From the NCBI GenBank assembly GCA_963717195.1, contig CAVQVR010000020.1:152730-216729 (forward strand): a DNA stretch of 64,000 nucleotides, written 5' to 3'. A program made the translations under genes and the position numbers. Under the pieces are notes generated by a model. It was not told the DNA's origin. It worked only from the letters and a program-made list of their open reading frames with translations, and made no database searches. Of the stretch, positions 18,502-30,737 are shown piece by piece. The DNA comes from JACDAE01 sp963717195. Its GTDB lineage: Bacteria; Chloroflexota; Ktedonobacteria; Ktedonobacterales; Ktedonobacteraceae. The first letter of the stretch is position 1. The number at the start of each line of letters is the position of its first letter.

Positions 18502-21500
18502 TTAAATCGCGGCTCGTCCTCTCTCAAAAAGCCATGCAATTTGAGCGTTACATCTCGTCTCCGCGCAATGACCACTCCAAGCAACACCATCTTCAATAAA
18601 AGCATCGGCACTTCCAATCTTAGTGATAACTTGCGCTCCACTATTTCGCACAACTGGGTCGCCTGTAACAGTATCTATTACATTTGAAACAGCTTTCGCA
18701 GATTTACTTAAACCTTGCTCAGCCTGTTGCACTAAAGAGGTGCAATTAAAATTGTGTACAATCCATTGGCCCACCCCCACCGTATAGGTGTGATCCTGCT
18801 GTACCTCCAGATTGTACATTGTCTTCACACCCGACACAACCTTCCACCCGCTGATCACGCCCAGCTGCCCATCCGCCTCTACCACATGCATTCCCAGTTT
18901 GATCTGCGCAACCGGAAGGAATCCCTTCTCCACCGTCAAGAATGGGTGCTTCTTGTTGGTGTGGAGAACCTCACTGGTTGGCTTCGTTGCCTTTCCCTGC
19001 TTCGTGGTGTACGTAATCGTGAGATCCACCAGGTCATTATCGTGATTGACCCACACATGCAGGATCGGCTGCAACTCCATCTTCTTCGTCGAAGGATTGT
19101 AGGCCCACACCTTCTCTCCCACCTTCAGCGTCCCGATGGCCTGTTCCCCTTGCGCGGTCGCCACCTTCGTCGTGGGAATGAAGCTGAGACCGCCTCCGCA
19201 GGCTTCCACTGTATCTTCTATCCCATTGAGCGCCTCATCTCCACCTGCGATGAGTCCTTCTCCTGCTTCGACCTCTGGCCCACCGAAAAGCATGCCTAGC
19301 CCTGTCAAAATGTTGTTGATTTCATGCAATCCTGCTTTGATCTTATCTCCCAGGCTCGCTTTCGGATTCGTAATGGTGGAGAGACCGGTTGCACGTCCCA
19401 ATTTCGCTGCCGTACTATTGGCCGTATCCGTCATTGGATCATAAGGGACATAGCCTGCCGGGTAGTTCACAATATGTTCGGGATAGCCCGGTTGAGCCAT
19501 ATCAAGAACCGTCGTTCCCCCCGTCACAGGATTTACCCAGGCCATTGACCCATCTGGCGCAATCCATCGCTGTCCTGTTGGGTCTGTTCGGGTTTCTGGA
19601 TTTCCCCCTACATACGCATAGGGGTCCATTCCTTGCGCATTACCTTGCACACTATCCGTCGATAAGAATTGTCCTACTGCCGGATCATAATATCGTGCCC
19701 CATAATAATCAAGCCCGGTCACACTATCGGCCCGCTGCCCCGTGAACCCAATGCTCGTCGGCAACGTCCCCGTGTTATAGCGGCTCGATCCATATGGACT
19801 GTAGAGGTGTACACCCACCAGACTTCCCGTCGAGTTCAACACTGCTACCTGGCTGCCAAGGGCATCATAGCCAAAGTAGTAGAACGTCCCATTCACGTCG
19901 GCGGCGACCCGCCTGCCTCCTACCTGGTAGTACGTCGTTGTCTGCGTGGAACTGCCAGTTGTCTGCACCTCTTCGACGGAGCCAATGTAGGAGGTCAGCG
20001 TCGTCGTGCCATTCACGGTACTCTGCATCGCCACACGATTGCCCGAACCATCGTAGAGATAGTTCACGGTCTGCGTCGGTGAGGTGGGTTGGTTCTGCCA
20101 GAGGGAGAGCCGCCCCTGTGCATCGTAGCCCAGTTGTTGACCAGTGGGTGACGAGCCACTACAGGTCGTGGTCAACGCACGACAGATCAGATTCCCAGCC
20201 GCATCATAGGCTGCACTGTAGCTGTTGCTGGTTGAGGTAACGGCATGGGGATGGGTGTTATCTCCATAGGTATAGCTCCCGGCTGGCCCGCTCACCAGCC
20301 CACCATCGACGTTGTAACTCTCGCTCTGCTGGTACTGCGCTCCTGTCAATGTCCCTGGGGTGATGCTTTGCCCGCTACAGGGTGGCGTTCCGTTGGTGCC
20401 CGACCACGTGAGCCGCGACAGATCATCGTAACAGAATTGTTGGGTGTCCGTCTGGCCTCCAGCGCTGGTCTGCACGCCCACAATATTGCTCACGGCATCG
20501 TAGGTCGGTTGCGTTTGATAGAGCTGATTCCCACTACTGGTATTCGTGAGCCCTGCCGACGTCAGGCGCATCCCGGTATCGTAGCTAGCGGCGTAGGAGT
20601 AGATGCCATTGCCCAGACTCATTGAGGTAATCTGACCTGCTGCCCCTGCTTGTCCACCATACACCAGGTTGGATGCTATGGTAATATTACCACCTGCCGA
20701 GGTGGTCAGGCCCGTTAACCAGCCCGTCGAGGAATAGCCTGGCGTCACCGTTTCGCCAGTGGGATAGGTCTGTGTCAGCGGTTGCCCGTTATCGTTATAG
20801 GTCGCTTGTAGCTGATAGGCAGTTCCATTGACGGTGACGGTCTGGTTGATCTGTTGCCCACGCGCATCGTAGGTGTAGGCATACGAGCCGGAGAGATTGC
20901 CGCTGCCCGTAAAGCTCTCGCTGGTGAGCTGGCCGATGCCGTCGTTGCCGTTGGTGGTGCTATCGTAGCTATACGTGACCCAGGCACCCGTCGGAGTGTT
21001 GGTGCCGTTGCGCCAGAGCTGACGATTTGCGCCATCATAGCCTGCGTAGATGGTCCCTGCACTTCCACGGGCATCCACCGTTTCCGTCACGTTGCCATTG
21101 GGATCATAGGTCACCATCGAGGTGCCACTATCAGGATCATTCTGGCTGATCGCATGCCCCAATGCATCATAGGTCGTGGTGACCATCGTCCCGTCCGCTG
21201 ATTTCGTGGAGAGCCGATCCCCTGCCGCATTGTAGATGTAGGCCGTGGTCGCATAGAGCGCGTAGGTGCTTACACTCGATCCGGTATACGTTTGTTGATA
21301 GTTGGTTTTTCCTAATCCTCCTGTCAGTGACGCCGCCTGTGCCCATTGGCGTCCTGTATCAGTGTCTGTCCATAACACCCGCTATCGCTGGTGCTAGCAA
21401 CTCCACAGACTACACTGTCGGTCGTTGTGGTCACATGAGAATTAGGATCGGTGACGCTCGTCAGGCGCAACGTGGTATAGGTTGTGCTGGTTCCTGGCTG

Positions 21501-24500
21501 GCTGCTATCGGGAATGGAATAGGCTGACGGCCCGGACATGCCGGTATAGGCTGCGATCAGGTACGGGTTACTCTTGAAGATCTGTCGCCCCGACGTATCG
21601 TAGGAGGCATACGTAACCACATCCTGGCTCCCCGGTCCTGGTGTACGCGTCTCAATCAGGCGACCGTCGCCATCGTAGAATGCGCGTGTGACCGTGGTGG
21701 TAGTGCTATTGAGACGGTCGATCTCATCAATCTCCTCGCAGGGTGTCTGCGCCGCCGTGCCACTACACCAGTTGGTATAGGTCCATTGCTTCGTGAGCAA
21801 ACCACTGGTCTCGCCCGGCAAGGTCTCGCCCGTCATACGTCCCAGCAGGTCGTAGTTGACGCTCGTGGTTTGACTATTGGCATCGGTGCTACTCGCAAGC
21901 CAGGTTCCATACCCGAAAGGTGCTGTGGTGTTGGCATAACTGGTCGTGGCGCTTTGATTGAGTGCGTTGGTTGCCGTGGTCGGGAACACGTCGAACGTGC
22001 TATCGTAGCTTGTACAAGCCGTGTATTGCGTGCTTCCGACCAGACAGCCGGTATGCCCACTGATTCCAGCATTGGCGTCGGCGTCGCTCGTTCCGATAAC
22101 ATTGCCATAGACATCATAGGACTGCGTGGTGGTACTCGGTCCACCGGGCGCGTAACTATTGGACGAGGTGCCACAATTCGCATCGCTGGTCTGGCTGGTT
22201 GCCTGCCCACCCGTCAGATTGCTGGTCTGCCCGGTCGCATAGCTCTTCCCATCATAACTGATGTAGCTACAGCGAAGCCGGTTGCCCGAACCGTCTTCCG
22301 TATCGCTAAAGGCAGGGGTATCGATGATATAGGTGCCCGTCGCACCCGTCCTGGTTGCTGTGATTCCATCATTCCAGACATAGGCGGTGTTCTTGACGAC
22401 CTTGTTTGGCGTGCCTCCATTGGTTGAAGTTGTCGTTTGCGTCACCCGACCGTCGCTATCATAGGTCGACGCCGTTGTCGTGGAGACGGTGTTACTACTG
22501 CCATCGCTGATCTGACTGACGCTCTGGGTTTCCTCAATATCGCAAACCGCGACGGGATTGTTATGATCCAGTTCACTGACCAGGTTGCCATCCCAGGTAT
22601 AGGTCTTGCCTGCATCCGTACTGGCTGGGGTCGGCGCAACCCCGGCAGGGGGACAGACCGCCTTATAGGTATTGGCCGTATGCTTGAGCAGGGTGGTGCC
22701 ATCCGTGTCATAGGAGGAGACATCATACTCATGGCCATGGGCGGCGTTATTGAGATTCCACCACGGCGAGGCATGGCAGGGATGCTGTGCAAAACAGGTC
22801 ACCTGGCTCGTATCGTAGATGCCAATGCCCTGCGTCGCATAGTACTTATGCACCTCTTTGGCCCCACTGGGCAGCGCGACGGTTGCTTGGGCAAAGCCCA
22901 TAAATTGGTTATTGTAGTAACTCAGATAGTCCGAGTCGTTCTGGTTGCCCCAATCGAAGCCCGCCACACAATCTTTACACTGCTGCGAGGCCAGCGGGTA
23001 GCTCAACAGATACCCATAGTCCGTGGTGCTCTTGATGGGGGTTGAGGTCTGGGTTCCTCCCTGCCCATTCTGCGTGAGCCGCACCGTGTTGTCATTGGTC
23101 TGGGTGAGCACAACATGACTCCAGCTCTGATCGTCGGCTTCATTGCAGGGATAGCCGTTCTGGTGCGCGTTACAGTAGAGCGGATCGGCATTATTGGCTC
23201 CTCCACCGGGTACCCCATGCGTATTGCTGCGGGCCAGCGACCAGGCAAAGATCTGCGCCAACCCCTGTCCATTGCTGGCCGAGGCCAGGAAGCGACTGTT
23301 GTTGGCATAACTCTGGCTCCACAACAGACACCCACTGCCATTGCCCGTATTCCAGGCTGGTCCACATTTGGTGATGCCTGAAGAATTGGCCGTGAACTGA
23401 TCATCCTCGTAATAGTTGGTGCGCGACGTGTAGGTAAAGGTGCGCATCGGCAGGGCGGCACTATCGGCATGCACCACTTCCGCACGAATTCCCAGTTGAG
23501 GAGCTGAGAGACCACAGCAGATGCCTCCCACACTGTTGATGTTGCCTGCTCCGGCTTCTGGACCACTATCCACCGTATCGGTCCACGTGGGTTGCGGATC
23601 CCCGCTCTCCAGACTACTGCTAAAAAGAGGCGTGGTGCTGCCTGGATTGCTCAGACTAATGTCATCGACATAGCCACGATACCCACCGGTATTGGGACCT
23701 TGATCATAGCCAATATCAATCTTACTGATGGTCCTGCCATTGACGGCTGCCCCGATATCGGAGGTGACCAGGTTCCACTGATCCATGGTCAAATGCCCGC
23801 ATTGTTGCGCTGGACGCAGCGGGTTGCCAGACTGATCCACCGCCCCGGCGTCACGCAGATTGGAACCATCCGTGAAGATCATATCCACCGCGACACAGGT
23901 GCTGTTATTGCCACTCACACTTCCATTGGTCGCCTTGCTCTGCGGATAGATCCAATAGGACAGCGTGGTATTGGGTCCCACCACCACATTCTTGCTGCTG
24001 AGATCAAAGACCTTCATATACGCGTAGGATCGGGTCGCACTTTCATCGAGACCCGAATACATGAGTGCGTTGGCACCTGCCGTCCCTCCCTGCTGGAAAC
24101 TGGTGAGATCAAGCATGCCTGCTGCTGATTCTGCTTTGCCAGAGGAGGGATCGGTGATGGTGCTTGGGCCAGACTCTTCGTAGCCCAGACGATAATCGTG
24201 CAAGGTGTTCCAGGACGCGGCACTACTTGTACGCACCTGCACCAGGATATCGTTGAGCACAAAGGTGCTTTGCACTTCGGGGGCGGCGATGCCACCACTG
24301 CTGGAGAGATCCAGGGGATCATCACAGCGCAGGTTGGCTCCCGTGTTACAGCCCGCAGGCGCCACGCCGCTCAAGCGGGGAGCGTGATTGGCCTGGAAGC
24401 TCAGGCGCACCAACGGGTTCCAGTTGGCGCCGGTACACATCGTCTGAGCATTATGGCAATTGGGCAAATCATACTCGATGGTGCTCAGAGCCACATCGCG

Positions 24501-26110
24501 GATCGCCTGGTGGGTGCCAGCCACGGTAGTGTTATCCTGCTGATAGGTGAAATGGATCTGGTTGCCTTGCGGATCGGTGATCAGATCCAGCAGCCAGCTC
24601 GAAATCAGGTGGGCTCCCACACTGGCCTGATAGTAGTGCTGCAACGAATCGGACGTGCAGCCAAACTCTTCCATCACCCCATTGGGCTCCCAGACGCGGA
24701 AACAGGGCGGTTTGGCACTCATCTGCGGTAAGCTATTGGGTCCGACATAGGCATAGATTTTGGTGTGCGTCTCGGTGGCGGTGTGCCAGAGAATGGGACA
24801 GGGATAGGGTGGATTGGTTCCCTTGGTGGCATCACAATAGGTATTGGTGGAGTCATCGTAATAGGTCGAAACGTTGAGATTGGGGGGAATGAGCTCGGAG
24901 CTGGTGCCATACGGATCACTCAACTCCCAGGTGTTCTCCCAGTTGACGCCTCCGCCACAGGCCGTCGTCGTACAACCCGCATAGACATTATGTTCGGCCC
25001 AGTCAATGGAACCCATGCTCAGGTTCCAGCCTTCGCCAACCCAGCCTGCCGCTCCGGTGGGGTTATGCTGGCCGTTGACGCCCTCGCTACTGTAGGAGAG
25101 CGAGACCGGAGGGGTCAGGCCACCAGGTCCGGCGGGAACATCAATGGGCAACTGTGACGTGAGGCCACCCGCACTCAGATCGACATTGAAGGGATCGGGC
25201 TTGCCAAAGGTGCCGATGGAGACATCGCTCTGCCAGGTCAGCGATGTGCTGGGCGTGCTGATCAACGGCGTGGCCAGCAAGGTCTGTTGTGTGGTGTTGA
25301 GCTGGACCGCCTGAGAGGAGAGGGCTCCAAAGGTGTTGGCAAGAGCCACATTCGCCTTCATCGATGCAAATTTGATGCTGCCTTGCGCTGGTCGTGGGCC
25401 GTTCTCCACAATGTAGGCATGGTCCAGATTGAGCGCCGCTTCACTTTTGCTATAGTGATACGTCACGGTAATGGGGGAGTGCAAGCCGTGATTGACCAGC
25501 ACCCCATTGGCATCAACCAGTTGGAACAGATAGGTCCCTAGCGACAGATGGCCGCTGCCGCCTGCATGGAGCCGGCGGAGGCGCGATCTCGGAGACCTGC
25601 AAGTGCAAGGAGCCACCAGCTTGCAGCGGCTTGAGGGCTGATGGCAGTGGCGGGAATGCTCACCTTCAGATGCCCATCGCTTCCCAGAAAGTGGCTCGTG
25701 GTGGTGGCCTGCAGAGCCAGCGAACCCGCCTTCATAGACAATGGGACGGTGTGGGTGATCGGTTGGGGCTTGCCAATGGGAGCTGAGCCCTCCGGTGCCG
25801 GGTGATACGGTTGTGCTGAAGAGGTCGAACCAGCCGTGGGATTGACCACATTTGGCTTGGAGGGAGCTCCTTTGAGCACCACGGGTGGGCGAACGGCGGC
25901 GTAGGCCTGTGGCGTGCTCAAAATCGTGCTCCCCAGATTCAACAGGAGCAAAAGCAACCCCAGGCTGGCGAACCAGATCACTCGCCGGGGAAGGTGTCGG
26001 CGCTGACCTGGAGGACGGACAACTAATGGCGTATCAGGGAAACGTGATGGAGAAGAAAAGAAACGTGATCGATCTCCAAAATAAGAATCGGGTGGATACT
26101 GAGAAGGCAT
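18502..26110 (-). CDS. Giant RHS/YD-repeat polymorphic toxin with HINT and deaminase tip, frameshifted
   Basis: One gene of roughly 2,500 codons split in the sequence into 25538-26110, 21324-25616 and 18502-21378 by indels near 25600 and 21343. N-terminus: a signal or TM helix (VIWFASLGLLLLLLNLG) and a Pro-rich linker. Next comes an SpvB/TcdB-like start (PAGPGGLTPPVSLSYSSEG), many YD repeats (YDALGH, YDAAGN, YDAQGR), and the RHS core end (GLDYYGARYYDPAVGQFLS, then ETRTDPTGQ). A HINT autoprocessing domain follows (about 19200 to 18750: KVATAQGEQAIGTLKVGE, HPFLTVEKG, GVGQWIVHN). The tip has GHCAETRC, a deaminase-type motif, and a TAA before its PCxxC partner. It probably delivers a nucleobase-deaminase toxin to neighbours. 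The toxin tip and LRR gene are more AT-rich than the GC-rich RHS body, as in tip exchange. Confidence 0.8.
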
Positions 26111-26315
26111 AAGAGGTCTACTCCTTGAGATAATTTTTCAAACATTTTTATAAAAAAAAGGATGGTACGCCAGAAGCGAGGAATTCAAAGGGTTCCCGCA
26201 GGACTGACGTCCTTATCCAGTCGTATTCTCTCAATAATGAAAATGTGCTTTACCCTCTAGGGCATATGAAGAGCAAGGGAAAAGCGTTCTCTGGGTGATA
26301 ATAAGCGCTACAGTG

Positions 26316-26345
26316 ATTATACTTGCTCTTGTCCTTGTTCGTCAA
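26316..26345 (-). promoter_or_regulatory. Promoter of the RHS toxin gene
   Basis: On the minus strand TTGACG (26340-26345) and TATAAT (26316-26321) are separated by 18 nt, about 205 nt before the RHS start. A near-consensus sigma-70 promoter. In 26346-27155 I see no supportable gene; two reading frames of 85 and 135 codons there have no recognisable features. Confidence 0.6.
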
Positions 26346-27155
26346 GAGCAAAAGATGAAATGGTAGAGCAATTCTACAGAATTTTATTTGGTGAGGAAGA
26401 GCTGCTTTCTTTCGCGTGGAACATAATGACATATGTAGAAACACAGAGAATAACCATGATACAATTTGATACACACATCTCTTTCAATAGCAGGCAAGCA
26501 GTTCGTCGGAGAGTCGCAATTCAGCCCACCGAGAGGAACGGCTCTTGCTACGTTCATTCTGTGTCTCGTCGCGGGAGTCATCTGTGTGGGTTGGTGACTG
26601 GCCTATGGGAGACGTGACGGTTGGCTTTGAGCTGATTGATTTGTCAGTCTTTTTTCAGAGATGCTAAATTAAAATTCCGGACTCCTCAAAAGAGGAAGGC
26701 GAACCGGCAGGCCAGAACCTGGTCAATCTGGCCACCTCCGGCGACGAGGAATGGTCATCTGGAGAGCAACGGACACACAAGCCAGCTGTTCTCCGAACGA
26801 TGAGGACGTAGCGCTTCCTGTGCGATATACGAAGACGGCTTTTCTTCCTGATCGCCAAAGAGCGTGGGTGTTCTCTACCCTGTGCGCTTGATCGAGGCTC
26901 CGGCTTGCTTTGAGCGACAAAAGCGAGAAACCGAAAAAATAGGCGGTTTCGACACCCATTTTTTTGCCCAAAAATAGGATGTCAGTCTTCATTCCAGTCG
27001 TTTGCGTGCTTAATGAAAGGCGACAAGCAACCTGTAAGGCTCCCTGAGTAGTGAAACCATGACCTATCGCACTCGAGGAGCCTTGCCGCATAAAAAGTGG
27101 CCATGAACCAGGGTATCTGGCAAAGCACAACAGCTCTGCATAGTCGCCCTATTGA

Positions 27156-27808
27156 TTAGCAGTGAAAGACAGGCAGAAACGTACAATCATTAATTTTGCT
27201 ATTCCAGGCATAGTGCCTTGAAGATTGCGGCGTCAATACGAGCACGAAGGGAACATTTGGCGAGGGTATCTTATAGAGGATATCTCCTTCCTCTGAGGTA
27301 CTATTCATCGTAATACCGTTAAACTCATCGTAGCTTACACGAGACGAAACATAGGGAAAAGGAACGGCTTTGTCTGGCACCGGATCGATTTCGTTTCCTG
27401 TGAAGGCATGACGATCTCCCGAGGCATCGAAAACAGGAGAGGTGTAGACAACGAGCGTTCCAGGTAAGTCTAGGATAGCGGAATCCTGTTTATTCTCACA
27501 TGCACCACAAGATAGGTGGTGTCCCTATATTTCACAAATTGCATGGAACTCACTTGAAAATGTACATTTCCAAAAGACACGGTGTCGCCCACGTTTTGCG
27601 TATACGTCATGCTGGGATCATCGATAGTAACATATCCATAATAGATGCCTCGATTCCATTGATAGATGAGCCACGTAGGTGTGCCAACGCAAAGGATTCC
27701 ACAAAGTATCACTGGGAGTGCGATGGCAAGAGTGATTGCAGTCACTTTCCCTGCTACCCCGCGAGAGCGCTGCTGAAGAACTGGCTGCGGCATGTCCTGG
27801 TTGTTCAT
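27156..27808 (-). CDS. Membrane-anchored DUF4352-like protein, frameshifted
   Basis: About 217 residues once joined. Residues 1-50 contain a membrane helix (ITLAIALPVILCGILCV). The rest is an extracytoplasmic beta domain: VGDTVSFGNVHFQVSSMQFV, TYLVVHVRINR, then after a shift near 27484 LDLPGTLVVYTSPVFDASGD and VSYDEFNGITM...PSPNVPFVLVLTP. The order (conserved VGD, a long-range V/I-rich sandwich) matches the telokin/DUF4352 lipoprotein-like family. Restoring one G to a GG pair rejoins the frames. Role unknown; it may be an extracellular sensor or chaperone. Confidence 0.5.
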
Positions 27809-27939
27809 ACGTCATTTACTCCTTGCCTCTCTATAATTTCCAAGAAAAACTGTTTGAAAAATGATTTCCTTATGCTCACAAGAATAGCGGAGAAAAGGGC
27901 GGAGTGGCATGGGGCAGGTGACCTATATTTTTGAACTTT

Positions 27940-28026
27940 TGTCACTTTCGTCCGCACTGGATTGTGACTTTCGCCTGCACTGTCATGTAAATGGAAGAGC
28001 CGAACTTTTCTTCCATTTACATGACA
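27940..28026. repeat. Orphan IS21-type end with 18-bp perfect hairpin
   Basis: Two 23-nt-spaced copies of a GTCACTTTCGTCCGCACTGG-like unit (about 27940-27982) run into a perfect 18-bp inverted repeat (27981-27998 with 28009-28026, 10-nt loop). Repeated units plus an inverted tip resemble the end of an IS21-like element with the rest lost. Confidence 0.4.
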
Positions 28027-28075
28027 ATAAATGGTCAAGCTAAAATAACTGGAAGCACGCTGGTCACCAGAGCGT

Positions 28076-30675
28076 TTATATCCCTTCAAGAGGACGTACC
28101 TCGAACTCTTTACGATGGTGCTCACAGAGCCATAAGATCGTTCTATCATCGGTGATGACCTGGTTCAATCCATGCCAGCGTTGAGCTGGATCTGCGGTAT
28201 TTAGGAAGTGACAGAGCACGCGCCGCGCTGATCCTTCCAGTTGTTGCATCGTCTGCACCTTCCCATCCAGTTGTGCATTGCTCAGGGCATCTATAACAGA
28301 GATCTCTGGTAGATCACCCAGAATCCATTGAAGACATCGATCTCTGGCGCGAAGCGCTCTATATCCACCAACTTAAAACCCTCATTGATCGTTTTCCCAA
28401 GCGGCATCCCCACCTCAAGTACCTTCACCATTCGTCGTAGCCACGGACTCATCGTATTCCACCACTCCTTCCCCTGACGTACCTCATACCCTTCTTCCCC
28501 TACAATGGTATGCGGCCCCTGTGGATACTGACACAACAACCGTAAACGATACCCACGACTCACCCGAATCATGGGGATTGATGCGTGAACGAGAAGTGCG
28601 TTCCAGCACAAAGAGACCAGGGCAGGTGTTGCCCAGTTTCTCTCTTTCCAGCTTCACATTCTGCTGGTCCTGATTGAGCATGGTACGATACAGAAACTCC
28701 TGCCCTTGATCGAGCCGGGCAAGCATGTGTAGCATCTCATGAGTTAAGATCTGATTCTGTTGCGCCTTCTGGTCAGGCACCAGGCTCTGTGTCACAAACT
28801 GCTGCGTCTTTTGCACCGTTGCCACCATCTGAGGGGCCGTGCTCGTATGGATACCATAGAGCAACGTTGCAAGGGAGATCCGCAGACCTTCTGGACAGAC
28901 GATTTCGCTCTGTCCCCGTGCCTGTTGTTTCTCCAGATCTTCGTAGACATGATAGTGGGGAATCTGTTGCTGCAGAGAACAGCGACAGGGGATCTTCCGC
29001 CGCACGCGGAGTCCTTGAAAAGACTGCAACAGAACATCAAGCGTTTGTTTCAAGATCAGCAAGAAGGTATAGGGGAACGAACCCCACACTTTGATGGAGA
29101 TCTCGCGTTGCTGAGTATCCAGTTCAATGTGAGCCTGTTGACCAGCATAGACCAGTCGTGCTCCCTCGCGCCAGTGTTGCCGCTGGCTATAGCGATGGGT
29201 ACGCACCAGAAACCAGCTCATCAGGCCCGCCGGGACAAAACTCAAAGTGTAGCGCATCTCCACCAACACCTGTTCGGCTTCTGGCACCGTTGGGACGGGT
29301 AGTAGCGATGTCGGTGGCTGATGGGACAATAATTGCGGGAGCAAACTCTGGCTGATGGGTTGTCCTGGTCGCTCTGGTTCCAGTTGATAGCACAGCTCAA
29401 AACGTTCCATCATCCGCACAAAGATTGGGTAGAGTGCATGGGGATATGGTTTCCCCTGGTCATCTGTGGCCCAAATACGGGCCAGTTCCCGATGTTCCAG
29501 CACCCCACCCGCCTGCTGGACCTGGGGATCGACCAACACCTGACTGATGGCTTTACTGATCCAGTTGGGTTTGAGTACTATCAGTGTTCTCAGCACCGGA
29601 TCATCATGGAAATAGAGAATTTTGCCCAGATCATGCAAATAGCGCCCGAATGTTTCGCGCTCTGTCTCATCGTTCATCTTTTGCTGGATACATATAGCGA
29701 TAAAGGTAGCGGCATCAATATGATGCTCTGGACGGGCCAGGAGCTGTTGTTCTGCATTGACCCAGGTGCGAGGCCATTTCTGCCCCACAAAGGGTGTCTG
29801 TACAACAGCTGCCAAAATCTGTGTCTTGAGGTCATCCAGCCCATTGCCTGTACGATTGCTGATGGTACACAGCCCAACGATCTGCGGATACCGTTGCTGG
29901 TACAATGACCGATTGATCGTGGGGGTATTCCAGTCATCGCTATGAGTGGCGACGAGCAGGATCTTTGCATCAGGAGCATGTCCACGAATCGTATCGAGCC
30001 AGATGGAAAGACGACAGGCTTCTACTCCCAGGCGTGTATTCCAGACCAGCAGATACACCGAGTGCCGCGTCAGAAAAAATTGATGGGTCGCCTGATAGAT
30101 CTCCTGTCCGCCGAAATCCCAGGTGTAGAGCGTGATCTGCTGGTGAAACTGTAGCGGATGGGGAGCATACAATGAGACAACCTCAATCCCCTGTGTGACC
30201 GGTAATCTTTCACAAAATCCTTTCCCTGAAGGACACGCAGCAACAACGTCTTTCCCATACCTCCTTCCCCCACCAGGATCACTTTCGCCTCAAAGCGTTC
30301 CACCTCCGCCTGTTGCAACATCTGCAAATAGGTAAGAATGGCTGGGACGCCCTGCGCAACAATTTCTGGGGGCGGTGTCTGCAATGGGTTGTTGTCCAGC
30401 CAAAGCCGTTGCAGAGCCGTGAGCTGGCCTACTTCCGCGGGCAGGGTGCTGAGCTGGTTGTTGTCCAGCCAAACAATTCCAGAGCCAAACATTGCCACAC
30501 GTCCGCGGGAACCTGCATTAGCTCAAGTTCACAAAGATGCAGTCTGATCAGTTGCCCCAGTTCGTTGATTCACAATTCTGATCCCTGTGGTGAAATAGAT
30601 ATGGACACTGCCCATCAGGATCCCACTTCTGCAAACGTCGTCGCAACTGTTTCACTATGTCTTGATCGCGTGCCA
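28076..30675 (-). pseudogene. LRR-Roc-COR (ROCO) GTPase, multiply frameshifted
   Basis: A ROCO-family signalling GTPase of about 860 codons. From ATG 30675 (AGGA upstream): an N-terminal MARDQDIVKQLRRRL segment, short LRRs (LSTLPAEVGQLTALQRLWLD), the Roc GTPase with P-loop GEGGMGKT, switch motif DFGGQEIYQATHQFFLT and base-recognition THSDD, then the COR domain (PNWISKAISQVL, MERFELCYQL) and a C-terminal region with KEWWNTMSPWLRRMVKVLE and WLCEHHRKEFEVRPLEGI. Frames break near 30560, 30490, 30190, 28600 and 28310. As written it is non-functional; it may be intact in the cell if these are sequencing errors. Roc acts as a dimeric GTP switch; the output here is unknown. Confidence 0.75.
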
Positions 30676-30737
30676 TAGTCATCCTGTACCGCCCTTTCTC
30701 CTCTGAAAAAGTCCTTCCCTACAGCTCAGGTTGGAGA

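Noticed and set aside
18754..25541. Many plus-strand reading frames of 60-210 codons opposite the RHS gene
   Set aside because: They are rich in Arg/Gly/Ile from antisense YD repeats, lack ribosome sites, and the minus strand clearly encodes RHS.
26360..26617. 85-codon plus-strand frame
   Set aside because: Starts at the RHS promoter region and shows no domain or ribosome site.
26723..27130. 135-codon minus-strand frame
   Set aside because: No motif, poor composition and no ribosome site; kept out of the feature list.
27805..28149. 114-codon minus-strand frame over the 18-bp hairpin
   Set aside because: It reads through the IS21-type terminal repeats and the hairpin, so it is unlikely to be a gene.
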